DNA from: Paenibacillus sp. RC67
GTDB taxonomy: Bacteria > Bacillota > Bacilli > Paenibacillales > NBRC-103111
Direction: 5' to 3'
Length of the DNA: 64,000 nt
NCBI RefSeq assembly: GCF_030020805.1
Contig: NZ_CP125098.1
Span: forward strand, 2,398,001 to 2,462,000
Positions 9,077 to 17,676 of this stretch are shown here, piece by piece (the first letter of the stretch is position 1; every line of letters begins with the position of its first letter). Position numbers and translations under genes: made by a program. The notes beneath the pieces are model-generated. The model was not told the origin of the DNA, ran no database searches, and worked only from the letters and a program-made list of their open reading frames with translations.

Positions 9077-9099
9077 GCGCACTTAGGTGCGTCTTTTTT
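9077..9099 (+). terminator. Probable terminator after msrAB
   Basis: A short stem (CGCAC / GTGCG, extended by one wobble pair) with a TTAG loop is followed by a seven-T run. Confidence 0.6.
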
Positions 9100-9298
9100 T
9101 ATTGTAAAGCAATTGTCGAAATTTGTAATTCGAGATACAATAATTAGCATATGAGCATGAAATAATCGGTATAGATTTGTCCAAAATGTGAACGTGACGT
9201 TTTTAAATATGGAAAATCTTTGAAAAAGTACTGCAATTCTCCACAGATGCATTATATGATGGAGCAGAATTGTAAACCGTACTTATTTCGGAGGAATT

Positions 9299-9880
9299 AT
9301 GTCTAAATCCATATTACTTTTATTGACCGGTGATATCAGGTCCATTGACCCGATGCTGCAGGAACAAGTATATAAAGAATTTTACCGGCTCATTTACCCG
9401 TTAATCATATATATTGTCAAGGATCATCCGACTACGGAAGATATTATTCACGAAACATTTCTACTCATTATTCGGAAAAGCCCTCATGATATCGAGGAAG
9501 TCCGGTTAAATGCCTGGATTCGTGCGGTAGCCCGAAACGCAACTATAAGTTATTTAAGAAAAAATAAAAAAAGGCGTGACGAACTTCTTTCTGATGACGT
9601 CTATATAGAACATGCTGCTTCTTTTCTGCATGAACCTGTATGTTCTACGGAATCCGAGGTAGAGGCCAAGCTTCTGGAAGAAGCTATTATCCACTATATT
9701 CATGAGTTGAAGCCGATTTATCGTCAGGTCATTCAAATGCGTTGGACCGAATGTTTATCCTACAAGGAAATGGCGGATCGGTTAGGCGTCACGGAGGAAA
9801 AGATCCGTCAAACGCTGCACCGCTCCAGAGAAGCTATCAAGAAAAAACTGCAGCGTGATTGGAAGGTGAACGAGCCTTGA
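9299..9880 (+). CDS. ECF-type RNA polymerase sigma factor
   Basis: The 193-residue protein shows sigma-70 region 2 (residues about 20-90, including TTEDIIHETFLLII and LNAWIRAVARNATISYLR) and region 4 (about 135-185, LKPIYRQVIQMRWTECLSYKEMADRLGV and a basic recognition helix). The two-domain layout and size are those of extracytoplasmic-function sigma factors. Its stop overlaps the TTG start of the next gene (TTGA), so translation is coupled to a membrane anti-sigma-like protein. The start has GGAGG eight bases upstream. The inducing signal is unknown; the membrane partners suggest envelope stress. Confidence 0.9.
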   Translation: MSKSILLLLTGDIRSIDPMLQEQVYKEFYRLIYPLIIYIVKDHPTTEDIIHETFLLIIRKSPHDIEEVRLNAWIRAVARNATISYLRKNKKRRDELLSDDVYIEHAASFLHEPVCSTESEVEAKLLEEAIIHYIHELKPIYRQVIQMRWTECLSYKEMADRLGVTEEKIRQTLHRSREAIKKKLQRDWKVNEP

Positions 9881-10661
9881 ACAGTTCTGAATTTGAGGAT
9901 GAATTTGATCGCTTGTTTGAAGAAGCAGTCTCCAAAAGCGAGAAGAATGTTCCCGCACCCGACGCCGATCCTTCTTGGCAGCGTATGCTGTCTAAACTCC
10001 GCAGGGAGCGACTTAGAGCGAAATGGCTGCGTGCGGCCAAGTGGTCTGGGATTGCTGCGGCTTCATTAATACTGGGCACCTTTCTGTTTCAATCTTTACA
10101 GCCTACAGAAGCGTTTCGTCCGATGTTTGAGATGGTGTACAAGGTAAAGGGTGGATCGGTAAGTATGAACGTGGGGAGTACGGACAGAGGCTCCACGGAA
10201 GGAGCTAAGACGGCACCGCCCCCGCCGGATGACGAGCTTGCGCCTCAACCGTTGAAGGATAATCGGGACTTGCCAGAGGAGAACGCTTTTAGACGGGAAA
10301 AAGTTACGATGGACGAGGCTGTGGTAAAAACGCAGTTTGTGCTGCCGGTACCGGGCTATATTCCAGAAGGATATATTTTACAAGAAGTCACGATCCATTA
10401 CTCGATAGGGGAATCGAAAGCGAGTGCCGCTAAGCTAACGTATTCTCACGAGGAGGATTCCGGACAGCTTTCTATATTGGTTCGAAAACGTTCGTTCAGC
10501 GAAAAAGCAGATCAGCCAGACGGTAAAAGAGAATTGACAGCGTCTCCATCTGGTATAAAAGAGCTTGAGGTGAATGTCGGGGACATAAACCTCATTGTGA
10601 AGGAGCACTGGAGGAAGGTGTGCTGAACCGAGTTACAGATAGCATGCTCACAAGCAAATAA
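9877..10661 (+). pseudogene. Anti-sigma-like membrane protein with DUF4367-type domain, apparent 3' frameshift
   Basis: The TTG start overlaps the sigma-factor stop and has AAGGTGA upstream. A cytoplasmic head (residues 1-52, including DPSWQRMLSKLRRERLR) is followed by one membrane helix (about 55-75) and an external domain with the PGYIPEGYIL pattern seen in DUF4367-like anti-sigma proteins. The uninterrupted frame ends at 10626 in HWRKVC. The next frame from 10602 reads GALEEGVLNRVTDSM and stops at 10659-10661, just before the next gene's binding site, and looks like the normal end of such a domain. One G seems to be missing near 10602. The truncated 249-residue form keeps the sigma-binding head and helix, so it might still work. 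Confidence 0.65.
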
Positions 10662-10676
10662 GCCTTAGGAGGTTTT

Positions 10677-11618
10677 ATGAATACAGGGTGGCTACTGTTA
10701 TTTAAAGAAGATATCGTTGCCCTCGGGGCTTCCATACAATATGCATTGTTCGAGGAGTATGTCAAAATCGTCTTCGAACAGGGGCTGCTGCTAAGACTGG
10801 ACGGAACTAGCGCTCGGCATGTCGTAAAGAGTGTCTTTCTTCAGGCATCCTCCAGACGATTTACAGAAAGGAACGAAGAGCAAATAGCGGAACGGTTAAT
10901 AGAAATGACAGAAGGACTAGCGGCACGACAGCCATTTCGAGCGGCTCACATCGTTGGAGAGAACGCGATACTACCTTCACAGCTATTGGAAGCGTGGAGC
11001 GATGTTACTTCGGTTCTCCAAAGAAAACGGAGACGACGAAGTCGCGCTCGTCTGATGATTTCCGTTAGCTCATTGGCTATCATGCTGCTTGTCGGAGGAA
11101 TTGCCTTCAGTACAGAAGCTCCTGCACAAAAGGCGGGTAAAGAGGTCGCAGCTTCAAGCGGCGAAGATTCCGACGAGACAGATGAATCGGCAACGGATGT
11201 CCGTGTTCACGAAGTCAAGGATTTGAAGGTGACGGCTGATCAAGCAAAAAGCTATGCGAATTTTAAGATGGGGCTTCCGCTGTTTTTGCCGGACGGATAT
11301 CATTTTGAAGAAGCTAGAGTTTTTTTGGATGAACGGAAAACCAAATCTAACAATATCATTTTGGTATATACCAACGAGAAGGAGCACCTGCTTAGAGTCT
11401 CTTATTTTAAGTTAGCTCCCCGGAGCGTGTTGTCTACCGGCGTGAATATGCCGGAAAGCACGGAGGAAGTTTTTTTACGAGGCAGCAAAGGGCTTCTTAC
11501 CAAAACGAAAAGCAATTTCGTCCAATTGGATTGGCTGGAAAGCGATACCTTTATCAGTATCAATGGCAGAGAGATTGACGGCAAGCAGTTGATAAGAATG
11601 GCGGAAAGCCTTAAGTAA
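10677..11618 (+). CDS. Anti-sigma-like membrane protein with an N-terminal sigma-region-2-like domain and DUF4367-type C-terminus
   Basis: The third gene of the sigma operon has TTAGGAGG upstream. Residues 1-120 do not look like a usual anti-sigma head. They line up without gaps with the first ~80 residues of the adjacent sigma factor: shared LLL at 6-8, DI at 12-13, Gln21, Glu27, Asp42, FL at 54-55, Glu67, and similar hydrophobic spacing. A basic stretch (QRKRRRRSRAR) and one membrane helix (about 125-145) follow, then an acidic linker and an external domain with LPLFLPDGYHFEEA and a C-terminal INGREIDGKQLIRMAESL. The protein may compete with or hold sigma partners at the membrane; this role is inference. 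Strong terminator downstream. Confidence 0.65.
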   Translation: MNTGWLLLFKEDIVALGASIQYALFEEYVKIVFEQGLLLRLDGTSARHVVKSVFLQASSRRFTERNEEQIAERLIEMTEGLAARQPFRAAHIVGENAILPSQLLEAWSDVTSVLQRKRRRRSRARLMISVSSLAIMLLVGGIAFSTEAPAQKAGKEVAASSGEDSDETDESATDVRVHEVKDLKVTADQAKSYANFKMGLPLFLPDGYHFEEARVFLDERKTKSNNIILVYTNEKEHLLRVSYFKLAPRSVLSTGVNMPESTEEVFLRGSKGLLTKTKSNFVQLDWLESDTFISINGREIDGKQLIRMAESLK

Positions 11619-11644
11619 TGGTTGGTTGTGTAAGATGAATATAG

Positions 11645-11674
11645 AAAACCGTCCGGTGACCCGGACGGTTTTTT
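11645..11674 (+). terminator. Terminator of the ECF sigma operon
   Basis: A perfect 12-bp stem (AAAACCGTCCGG / CCGGACGGTTTT) with loop TGAC runs into six T residues. Confidence 0.93.
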
Positions 11675-11767
11675 GACATATAATTTATAAGTTTCGGGGC
11701 TCCCCGCTAAGTACCTGAATCCACTTCTAAGCTAAAAGCTCCACTTTGTGGGGATATTTTGCACTGA

Positions 11768-12754
11768 TTAGGCTAAGATGTGATCAATGGCAGCCAATTC
11801 CTCACTGCTAAATGACAAATTGGACAATGCGGCTACGTTTTCTACGATTTGGCTTGGACGGCTAGCGCCGATAAGAGCCGTAGTTACACGCTCTTCACGA
11901 AGCACCCATGCAAGTGACATTTGCGCAAGGCTTTGGCCGCGCTGTGCTGCTATTTCATTGAGCTGGCGAACTTTGGTGATTTTTTCCTCCGTTACGTCGG
12001 ACTCTTTCAAGAAGGTTGAAGGTTTAGCAGCTCTGGAGCCCTCTGGAATGCCGCCTAAGTACTTGTTTGTCAACAGTCCTTGTGCCAGTGGGCAGAAGGC
12101 AATGCTGCCAACGCCGCGTTCCTTGAGCACATCCTGCAAGCCATTCTCGATCCAACGATTAAGCATCGAATAAACAGGCTGATGGATAAGCAGTGGGGTA
12201 CCAAGCTCCGTTAAAATGCGGATAGCTTCTTCAGTCTTCTCAGGAGTGTACTGAGAAATGCCCACATAGAGCGCTTTGCCTGAACGAACGGCCTGATCAA
12301 GAGCAGCCATCGTTTCTTCCAATGGCGTGTTCGGATCAAACCGATGTGAATAGAAAATATCGACATAGTCGAGACCCATCCGTTTTAAGCTCTGATCAAG
12401 GCTGGACAGGAGATTTTTTCTCGATCCCCATTCTCCGTAAGGTCCAGGCCACATCCGATGACCTGCTTTGGTCGAAATAATGAGCTCATCGCGGTAAGGT
12501 GCCAAGTCTGCTTTCAGCAGCCTGCCGAACATTTCTTCCGCAGAGCCTGGAGGAGGACCGTAATTATTTGCAAGGTCAAAGTGCGTGATGCCGAGATCAA
12601 ACGCAGTTCTAATCATAGCACGTCCGTTTTCAAAGGTGTCTACACCGCCGAAATTATGCCAGAGCCCAAGGGAAATTGCTGGGAGAAGAAGGCCTGACCG
12701 CCCGCAGCGGTTGTATTTCATTTCTTGATACCGATTTTCATTAGCTTGATACAT
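11768..12754 (-). CDS. Aldo/keto reductase, YghZ/GPR type
   Basis: The 328-residue protein fits the Kv-beta-like aldo/keto reductase branch that includes E. coli YghZ (L-glyceraldehyde-3-phosphate reductase). Seen are the NADPH-enzyme start RSGLLLPAISLGLWHNFGG, the catalytic-Tyr region FDLANNYGPPPGSAEE, the Lys strand IISTKAG and the His in FYSHRFDP, then an NADP-binding C-terminus (RVTTALIGASRPSQIVEN). It probably reduces short toxic aldehydes with NADPH. AGGAGG lies ahead of the ATG, and a tandem hairpin repeat lies upstream in its leader region. It is monocistronic as far as visible. Confidence 0.88.
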   Translation of the reverse strand: MYQANENRYQEMKYNRCGRSGLLLPAISLGLWHNFGGVDTFENGRAMIRTAFDLGITHFDLANNYGPPPGSAEEMFGRLLKADLAPYRDELIISTKAGHRMWPGPYGEWGSRKNLLSSLDQSLKRMGLDYVDIFYSHRFDPNTPLEETMAALDQAVRSGKALYVGISQYTPEKTEEAIRILTELGTPLLIHQPVYSMLNRWIENGLQDVLKERGVGSIAFCPLAQGLLTNKYLGGIPEGSRAAKPSTFLKESDVTEEKITKVRQLNEIAAQRGQSLAQMSLAWVLREERVTTALIGASRPSQIVENVAALSNLSFSSEELAAIDHILA

Positions 12755-12770
12755 AAGGGATTCCTCCTAA

Positions 12771-12868
12771 GAGTTTTTGCGCCAGCAAAAACTGGCTACG
12801 AAAGCATGTACTGAGTTTTTGCGCCAGCAAAAACTGGCTACGAAAGCATACACTGAGTTTTTGCGCCA
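12771..12868. repeat. Tandem 42-bp hairpin repeat (2.3 copies)
   Basis: Units start at 12771, 12813 and 12855; the first two are 42 bp and nearly identical, and the third stops after 14 bases. Each full unit holds a perfect 9-bp inverted repeat (AGTTTTTGC-GCCA-GCAAAAACT) followed by GGCTACGAAAGCA. The array lies between the aldo/keto reductase start and a small membrane-protein gene. It resembles REP-type extragenic palindromes. The rest of the 328-base gap (12755-13082) shows nothing further that I can name beyond AT-rich sequence. Confidence 0.85.
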
Positions 12869-13082
12869 ATTATCTGCTAGTAGGTAATGTTGTAATGCCT
12901 GGTCTCAGTATAAGGAATACAGGCAGCGGAGAAAAGTACTGAAAAGATGTTGCCTAAGTAACATTTGGGTAAGTAAGGTCTATTTTCATGTATGCATTTT
13001 GGATTTTATTCGAAAAAAATGGTAAAGTAGGTTTTAGTAAAAGAAAGATTGAGAAACGGTTGGTAAAAGGAGATTCGCAGGA

Positions 13083-13265
13083 ATGATATTATTGTTTATC
13101 TTGTTTATTTTAATCATGGGGTCCTTTTTTAGTGGTGCGCTGGTTTTGTTTTTTCAAAAGAAAACGAAGATGGGATTTGTCATGCTTATCCTCGGCATAA
13201 TAGCAACCTTCTTTTTCTATTATTCCATCTATCAGGGCTGGATTACGGTTCCCTCCCAGAGCTAA
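13083..13265 (+). CDS. Small two-helix membrane protein of unknown function
   Basis: The 60-residue protein is almost entirely two hydrophobic helices (about residues 1-22 and 30-50) joined by a basic turn (QKKTKMG), with a short polar end. AAAGGAG lies about 11 bases before the ATG, and a terminator-like hairpin follows the stop by 20 bases, which supports a real transcription unit. No family was recognised. Confidence 0.6.
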   Translation: MILLFILFILIMGSFFSGALVLFFQKKTKMGFVMLILGIIATFFFYYSIYQGWITVPSQS

Positions 13266-13285
13266 TTAAAAGAGATAAGAATATG

Positions 13286-13318
13286 AAAAGGTCGTCGGGA
13301 CGTTCCGGCGATCTTTTT
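13286..13318 (+). terminator. Terminator after the small membrane protein gene
   Basis: AAAAGGTCGTCGG pairs with CCGGCGATCTTTTT through GC, AU and two GU pairs around a GACGTT loop, ending in five T residues. It separates the small gene from the next one. Confidence 0.75.
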
Positions 13319-13483
13319 GCGTTGTTAGCAGGAAAGGACAAACGCACAATTATGTGTGGGCTGTTCATGTACCCAAGCTCTCAAGGCCAAAGTCGAATAG
13401 TGTATAGTACAGAAAAGTGGATGTTAGCAGGTTATCTTCCACTTCCCATACAAATGAGGATACTGCAAAGGAAAGGGATTCGT

Positions 13484-13978
13484 ATGAAAAAGACCATTGT
13501 GTCCAGACCGACGAGGCCATCTGTGCATGCCTCCAGACCACAGACGAGAGCGTCGGCTCGTGCCACGACCAGAAACGTGAGCCCACGTAAGCAGCAGCCC
13601 GCGAGGCTAAAGCAAAAAAGAAACAGATATGCAAGAGATACGTTTCGCGACAGTGATATTATTTCATCGAGGTCCGCTGGCATCAACGGACTGATGGGGG
13701 GAGCGGACGAAGCGTCGGCTGCTCTGCCTGCAGCCCAGGAAGCAGCAGCTCCAGCGGGAGGAAACGAAAGAGGCATTGGCTCGTTATTAGGTGGCTTCGG
13801 AGGATTCGACGGTATCATCTCGATGATGACGAAGGCGCAGCAAATGTTCAAGTTGTTTCAGCAGATGGGTCCGATATTTAAATTGATCGGATCTTTCAGT
13901 GGAGCAAAAGCGACAACAGCTAGTGTAAGAACGAGCCGGGGAACGAAGGCTATGCGTTCGCGAAAAGGAAGGCGTTAA
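13484..13978 (+). CDS. Basic, low-complexity protein with glycine-rich hydrophobic core (possibly YqfQ/YppG-like)
   Basis: I chose the ATG at 13484, which has AAAGGAAAGGG upstream; an earlier in-frame ATG at 13283 would place a terminator hairpin inside the gene. The 164-residue product has an Arg/Lys/Ser/Thr-rich first third (VSRPTRPSVHASRP), an Ala-rich middle, and a core of Gly and hydrophobic residues (GIGSLLGGFGGFDGIISMM, then QQMFKLFQQMGPIFKLIG), and ends in a basic tail (SRKGRR). The core recalls the YqfQ/VrrA spore-associated family, but similarity is loose. A spore or envelope role is only a guess. Confidence 0.55.
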   Translation: MKKTIVSRPTRPSVHASRPQTRASARATTRNVSPRKQQPARLKQKRNRYARDTFRDSDIISSRSAGINGLMGGADEASAALPAAQEAAAPAGGNERGIGSLLGGFGGFDGIISMMTKAQQMFKLFQQMGPIFKLIGSFSGAKATTASVRTSRGTKAMRSRKGRR

Positions 13979-13982
13979 GCTG

Positions 13983-14017
13983 AAGCCAGTCTGGTCACAG
14001 ACCAGGCTTTTTCTTTT
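13983..14017 (+). terminator. Terminator after the basic glycine-rich protein gene
   Basis: An imperfect hairpin (AGCC-A-GTCTG, loop GTCA, CAGAC-CA-GGCT) is followed by a T-rich tail interrupted by one C. Confidence 0.7.
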
Positions 14018-14174
14018 TTTATAAAGGCTCCGTTACCTAAAAGTAACTTAATGAATTCTTCTTCACTCCTTATATTTCTTCGCATTATTTTATATGATGG
14101 TAAGGAGTGCTTAAGCTTTTGTACATACCTTCAAGCGCAGTGGATAGATAATAGATGACGGGAGGTAATGATCT

Positions 14175-14588
14175 ATGTTGATCAAACGGATCGGACATTT
14201 GGCTCTTACTGTAGAGGATATGGTGAAATCGCTTCATTTTTATTGCGATGTTCTTGGTTTTACGAAAGCCTTTGAGCTGCATGACGCAGAGGATAAGCCA
14301 TGGATTGTTTACTTGCGCATTTGTGAGGGACAATTTATCGAGTTGTTTTATGGTGGCATGAACAAGCCAGAGCCGGTGCAGCGTCCGATAGGCTTTAATC
14401 ACCTTTGCTTAGAAGTAGACGACATACATGAGATTGCTAGCCATTTAAAGAGACACGGCATTACGCTTGATGTAGAGCCCAAACAGGGTAAAGACACGAA
14501 CTATCAGTGCTGGGCGAAAGACCCGGACGGCAACCGGATTGAATTTATGCAGTTGATGCCTGGTTCTCCGCAATTGACCGTTCGTTAA
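14175..14588 (+). CDS. VOC family protein (glyoxalase I-like)
   Basis: The 137-residue protein has two beta-alpha-beta-beta-beta units of the vicinal oxygen chelate fold. Likely metal ligands are His in IGHLALTV, Glu in FIELFY, His in GFNHLCLEV and Glu in NRIEFMQ, as in glyoxalase I and related lyases. It could detoxify a 2-oxoaldehyde; the substrate is not certain because VOC enzymes vary. A GGGAGG binding site precedes the ATG. It leads a close-set run (27 bases to the next gene) with two aldo/keto reductases and a TetM-like GTPase, so a shared carbonyl-stress or drug-stress response is possible. Confidence 0.82.
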   Translation: MLIKRIGHLALTVEDMVKSLHFYCDVLGFTKAFELHDAEDKPWIVYLRICEGQFIELFYGGMNKPEPVQRPIGFNHLCLEVDDIHEIASHLKRHGITLDVEPKQGKDTNYQCWAKDPDGNRIEFMQLMPGSPQLTVR

Positions 14589-14615
14589 TTATTTAAAATC
14601 AGGAGGTTATATCAA

Positions 14616-15584
14616 ATGGAATACCGTACTTTGGGTAAAACAGGAATTCAAGTGTCTAGTCTTTGTTTTGGAACGATGTCGTTTGGAGGTCCGGCTAATG
14701 AAGAGGAATCCAAGGCCATGTTTCACCGCTGCAGAGAGGCGGGCATTAATTTTTTCGATTCGGCTAACGTCTATAACCGGGGTTTATCAGAGGAAATATT
14801 AGGACGCTGCATTGCAGATTGTCGCGACGAGATCGTGTTGACATCCAAGGTGAATTTCTCGATGGGACAAGATGTCAATGCGAAAGGGTTATCACGCCGA
14901 CACATAATGCTGGCGGTGGAACAGAGCTTAAAACGGCTCGGTACCGATCGGCTTGATTTGTATTTCGTTCATCATTTTGATCCGAAAACTCCAATGGAGG
15001 AAACACTGCGCGCTTTGGACGACCTCCAGCAGCAGGGCAAAATTGTGTATCCGGCGGTCAGCAATTGGGCAGCCTGGCAAATAGCGAAAGCTCAAGGCAT
15101 ATCAGCCAAAGAAGGCTTGGCACGATTCGAATGCATACAGCCCATGTACAATTTGGCAAAGCGTCAAGCAGAGGTCGAAATTTTGCCGTTGGCGGCTTCA
15201 GAGCAAATTGGCGTTATCTCCTACAGTCCGCTTGGAGGAGGCTTGTTGACAGGGAAATACGGGAAAGACCGCAAGCCTGAACAAGGGCGGCTGGTCGATC
15301 AAAAAAATTATACCGAGCGCTATCGGGAATCGATCTATTACGACATTGCCGACAAGTTTACAGACTACGCGCTTGAGCGTGACATCCATCCTGCAACATT
15401 AGCGGTTGCATGGGTTATGCACCATCCTGCGATTACCGCTCCTATTATTGGAGCACGTAATGTCGAACAGCTGGAACCGTCGCTTGCGGCGCTGGATATC
15501 CCCATGACGCCTGAATGGCGCGAGGAAATGTCCGCATTGTCAATAACACCGCCCCCGGCAACCGACCGAACCGAAGAAAGATGA
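14616..15584 (+). CDS. Aldo/keto reductase
   Basis: The 322-residue (beta/alpha)8 oxidoreductase shows the family's start (GKTGIQVSSLCFGTMSFGG), the catalytic Asp-Tyr region FDSANVYNRGLSEEI, Lys in VLTSKVN, His in YFVHHFDP, and the NADP site near APIIGARNVEQL. Substrate unknown. AGGAGG precedes the ATG by eight bases. It sits between the VOC gene and the TetM-like GTPase with gaps under 30 bases, which suggests one transcript. Confidence 0.9.
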   Translation: MEYRTLGKTGIQVSSLCFGTMSFGGPANEEESKAMFHRCREAGINFFDSANVYNRGLSEEILGRCIADCRDEIVLTSKVNFSMGQDVNAKGLSRRHIMLAVEQSLKRLGTDRLDLYFVHHFDPKTPMEETLRALDDLQQQGKIVYPAVSNWAAWQIAKAQGISAKEGLARFECIQPMYNLAKRQAEVEILPLAASEQIGVISYSPLGGGLLTGKYGKDRKPEQGRLVDQKNYTERYRESIYYDIADKFTDYALERDIHPATLAVAWVMHHPAITAPIIGARNVEQLEPSLAALDIPMTPEWREEMSALSITPPPATDRTEER

Positions 15585-15607
15585 GGTGAACGCTCGTAAG
15601 CGGCAGC

Positions 15608-17623
15608 ATGAGCATACATAAAACAGCTCGTATTAGAAATGTCGGCATTGTTGCCCACGTCGATGCCGGCAAAACGACGACCACCGAACATATGCTGTTC
15701 GAAAGCGGTCGGATTCGCAGCCTGGGCCGGGTTGACGCAGGAACGGCAGCAACCGATTGGATGGACGTCGAACGGGAACGAGGCATTTCAGTGCGGGCGG
15801 CAACTACCGTATTTCAGTGGAATGATTGCACGATTAATTTGATAGATACACCCGGACACGTCGATTTTTCATCAGAGGTGGAACGTTCGCTTAGGGTGTT
15901 GGATGGAGCTGTTCTGATCGTCTCTGCTGTGGAGGGCGTTCAGGCCCATACAGAAACGCTCTGGAATGCCCTTCGGACATTGCGAATCCCAACCATTGTA
16001 TTGATTAATAAAATGGATCGTGTCGGTGCAGACGCACAGCGTGTGTTGAATGAAATGAAGAAGTATTTATCGCCGGATGTAATCCCCATTCAGCAGTATG
16101 ATGGATTAGAGGAAGCTTTTCTTGGTGTAAAGGGACTGTGGGATCTTGACGAAGAAGGCGAGAATCACAGAATAGCCGACTCGCAGGAGCTTTACGAAGG
16201 CGTGCTGGAGCGAATGGCCGAGCATGACGAGTCGCTGCTTGATGCCTATATTAGTGGGAATAAGGTTCCGGATTCAGTATTGGTCGAACGATTGATCGGA
16301 CTGACCCGTCAAGCAGAGGTCTATCCCGTATTATTCGGCGCGGCGAGTAAAGGAGTAGGCATACAAGAACTGATGAATGCGATAGTAGAGTATTTGCCCG
16401 CCCCTGCGGGGAAATCGGAGGACCCCTTATCCGGTGTTGTGTTCCGGCTGGAACGAGATAAGGTAATGGGGAAAATCGCGATGGTGCGCCTCTATGGTGG
16501 GCGTATTCAGAATCGTGACGTCATCCGAAATACGACATTGGAGCTGGATGAGAAGATAACGCAAATCCGCAAAGTACATGCAGGTCATCACGATGATGTA
16601 GGAATGCTTGAAGCGGGAGACATTGCGGGGGTGTGCGGGTTAAGCCGTGTGCGTATCGGGGACATCCTAGGCAGTGAGGATTCCGTTCCTCCTGCTCATA
16701 GGCTTACGCTGCCTTTATTGACGGTACAGGTAAGCCCTGTTCAAACGGCGGATTATCCGCAGCTGGTTGCTGCTCTGCAGGAGCTTTCCGACGAAGACCC
16801 ACTGCTGGATTTGCAATGGCATCAGGAAGAACGCGAGCTGCATATGAAGATCATGGGTCCGATTCAGCTTGAAGTGCTGACCCATGTGCTGCAAACTCGC
16901 TTCGGTCTTCAGGCATTGTTCGGGCAGCCGACTATTATTTACAAGGAAACGCCCACGTGTGCCGGATTCGGTTTCGTTGCCTATACGATGCCTAAGCCTT
17001 GTTGGGCGATACTCAAGTTTCACATTGAGCCTGGTCCCAGAGGAAGCGGTCTTGTTTATCATTCGATCGTCAAACCGGAAAAGCTGCTGCCGGGTTACCA
17101 GAACGAAGTCGCGCGCAGAGTACCCGAGGCGCTTCAGCAGGGGCTACGCGGATGGGAGGTCACAGATTTAAAAGTGACTCTTGTCGAGGGGGAGCACCAT
17201 GTCTGGCATACGCATCCGCTCGATTTTGTATTGGCAACCCCGATGGGGATCATGGACGGATTATCCAATACGGATACGACTCTGCTGGAGCCCTATTTGC
17301 ATTTTCGAATTACCGCTCCAGAGGAAGCTAACGGAAAAATTATGCACGAGCTCATTCTGATGCGCGCGGTATTCGACTATCCGGTTATTGCTGGCGAACG
17401 GTTTACGGTGGAAGGAACGATTCCTGCAGCTACCTCGCTTGATTTTCCTGTCAAGCTAAGTACTTTAACGGGCGGAAGAGGGACATTTACGACCCGCTTC
17501 GACGGCTACAGAGAATGCCCTTCAGGATCAGAAATGACGAGACAGCGAAGAGGGATAAATCCGCTCGATACATCGAAATATATTCTCAGCATGCGCAATG
17601 CATTAGGATCACAACGGTCTTAG
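15608..17623 (+). CDS. TetM/EF-G-like ribosomal protection GTPase
   Basis: The 671-residue protein is an EF-G-like translational GTPase of the Tet(M)/Tet(O)/OtrA class. The G domain has AHVDAGKT (16-23), DTPGH (80-84) and NKMD (134-137). Domain II, a GPIQLEVL segment and EF-G-like domains III-V follow. Acquired Tet(M) proteins remove tetracycline from the ribosome and are about 640 residues. Chromosomal relatives of this kind are common in Bacillota and their activity is often untested, so resistance should not be assumed. No strong binding site precedes the ATG; translation may be coupled to the preceding reductase gene. No mobile element is adjacent. Confidence 0.85.
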   Translation: MSIHKTARIRNVGIVAHVDAGKTTTTEHMLFESGRIRSLGRVDAGTAATDWMDVERERGISVRAATTVFQWNDCTINLIDTPGHVDFSSEVERSLRVLDGAVLIVSAVEGVQAHTETLWNALRTLRIPTIVLINKMDRVGADAQRVLNEMKKYLSPDVIPIQQYDGLEEAFLGVKGLWDLDEEGENHRIADSQELYEGVLERMAEHDESLLDAYISGNKVPDSVLVERLIGLTRQAEVYPVLFGAASKGVGIQELMNAIVEYLPAPAGKSEDPLSGVVFRLERDKVMGKIAMVRLYGGRIQNRDVIRNTTLELDEKITQIRKVHAGHHDDVGMLEAGDIAGVCGLSRVRIGDILGSEDSVPPAHRLTLPLLTVQVSPVQTADYPQLVAALQELSDEDPLLDLQWHQEERELHMKIMGPIQLEVLTHVLQTRFGLQALFGQPTIIYKETPTCAGFGFVAYTMPKPCWAILKFHIEPGPRGSGLVYHSIVKPEKLLPGYQNEVARRVPEALQQGLRGWEVTDLKVTLVEGEHHVWHTHPLDFVLATPMGIMDGLSNTDTTLLEPYLHFRITAPEEANGKIMHELILMRAVFDYPVIAGERFTVEGTIPAATSLDFPVKLSTLTGGRGTFTTRFDGYRECPSGSEMTRQRRGINPLDTSKYILSMRNALGSQRS

Positions 17624-17676
17624 GGAGCAGAGGAATCAATGTGTTTATTTGCAATTACAAAAGGAGGCTTTCAGTC

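Noticed and set aside
12771-12868. Repeat array considered as a CRISPR
   Set aside because: The units are directly adjacent without variable spacers, only 2.3 copies exist, and no cas gene is present.
15608-17623. Acquired tetracycline-resistance gene
   Set aside because: The class fits, but no mobile element, leader peptide or neighbouring resistance gene is present, so I call it only TetM-like.
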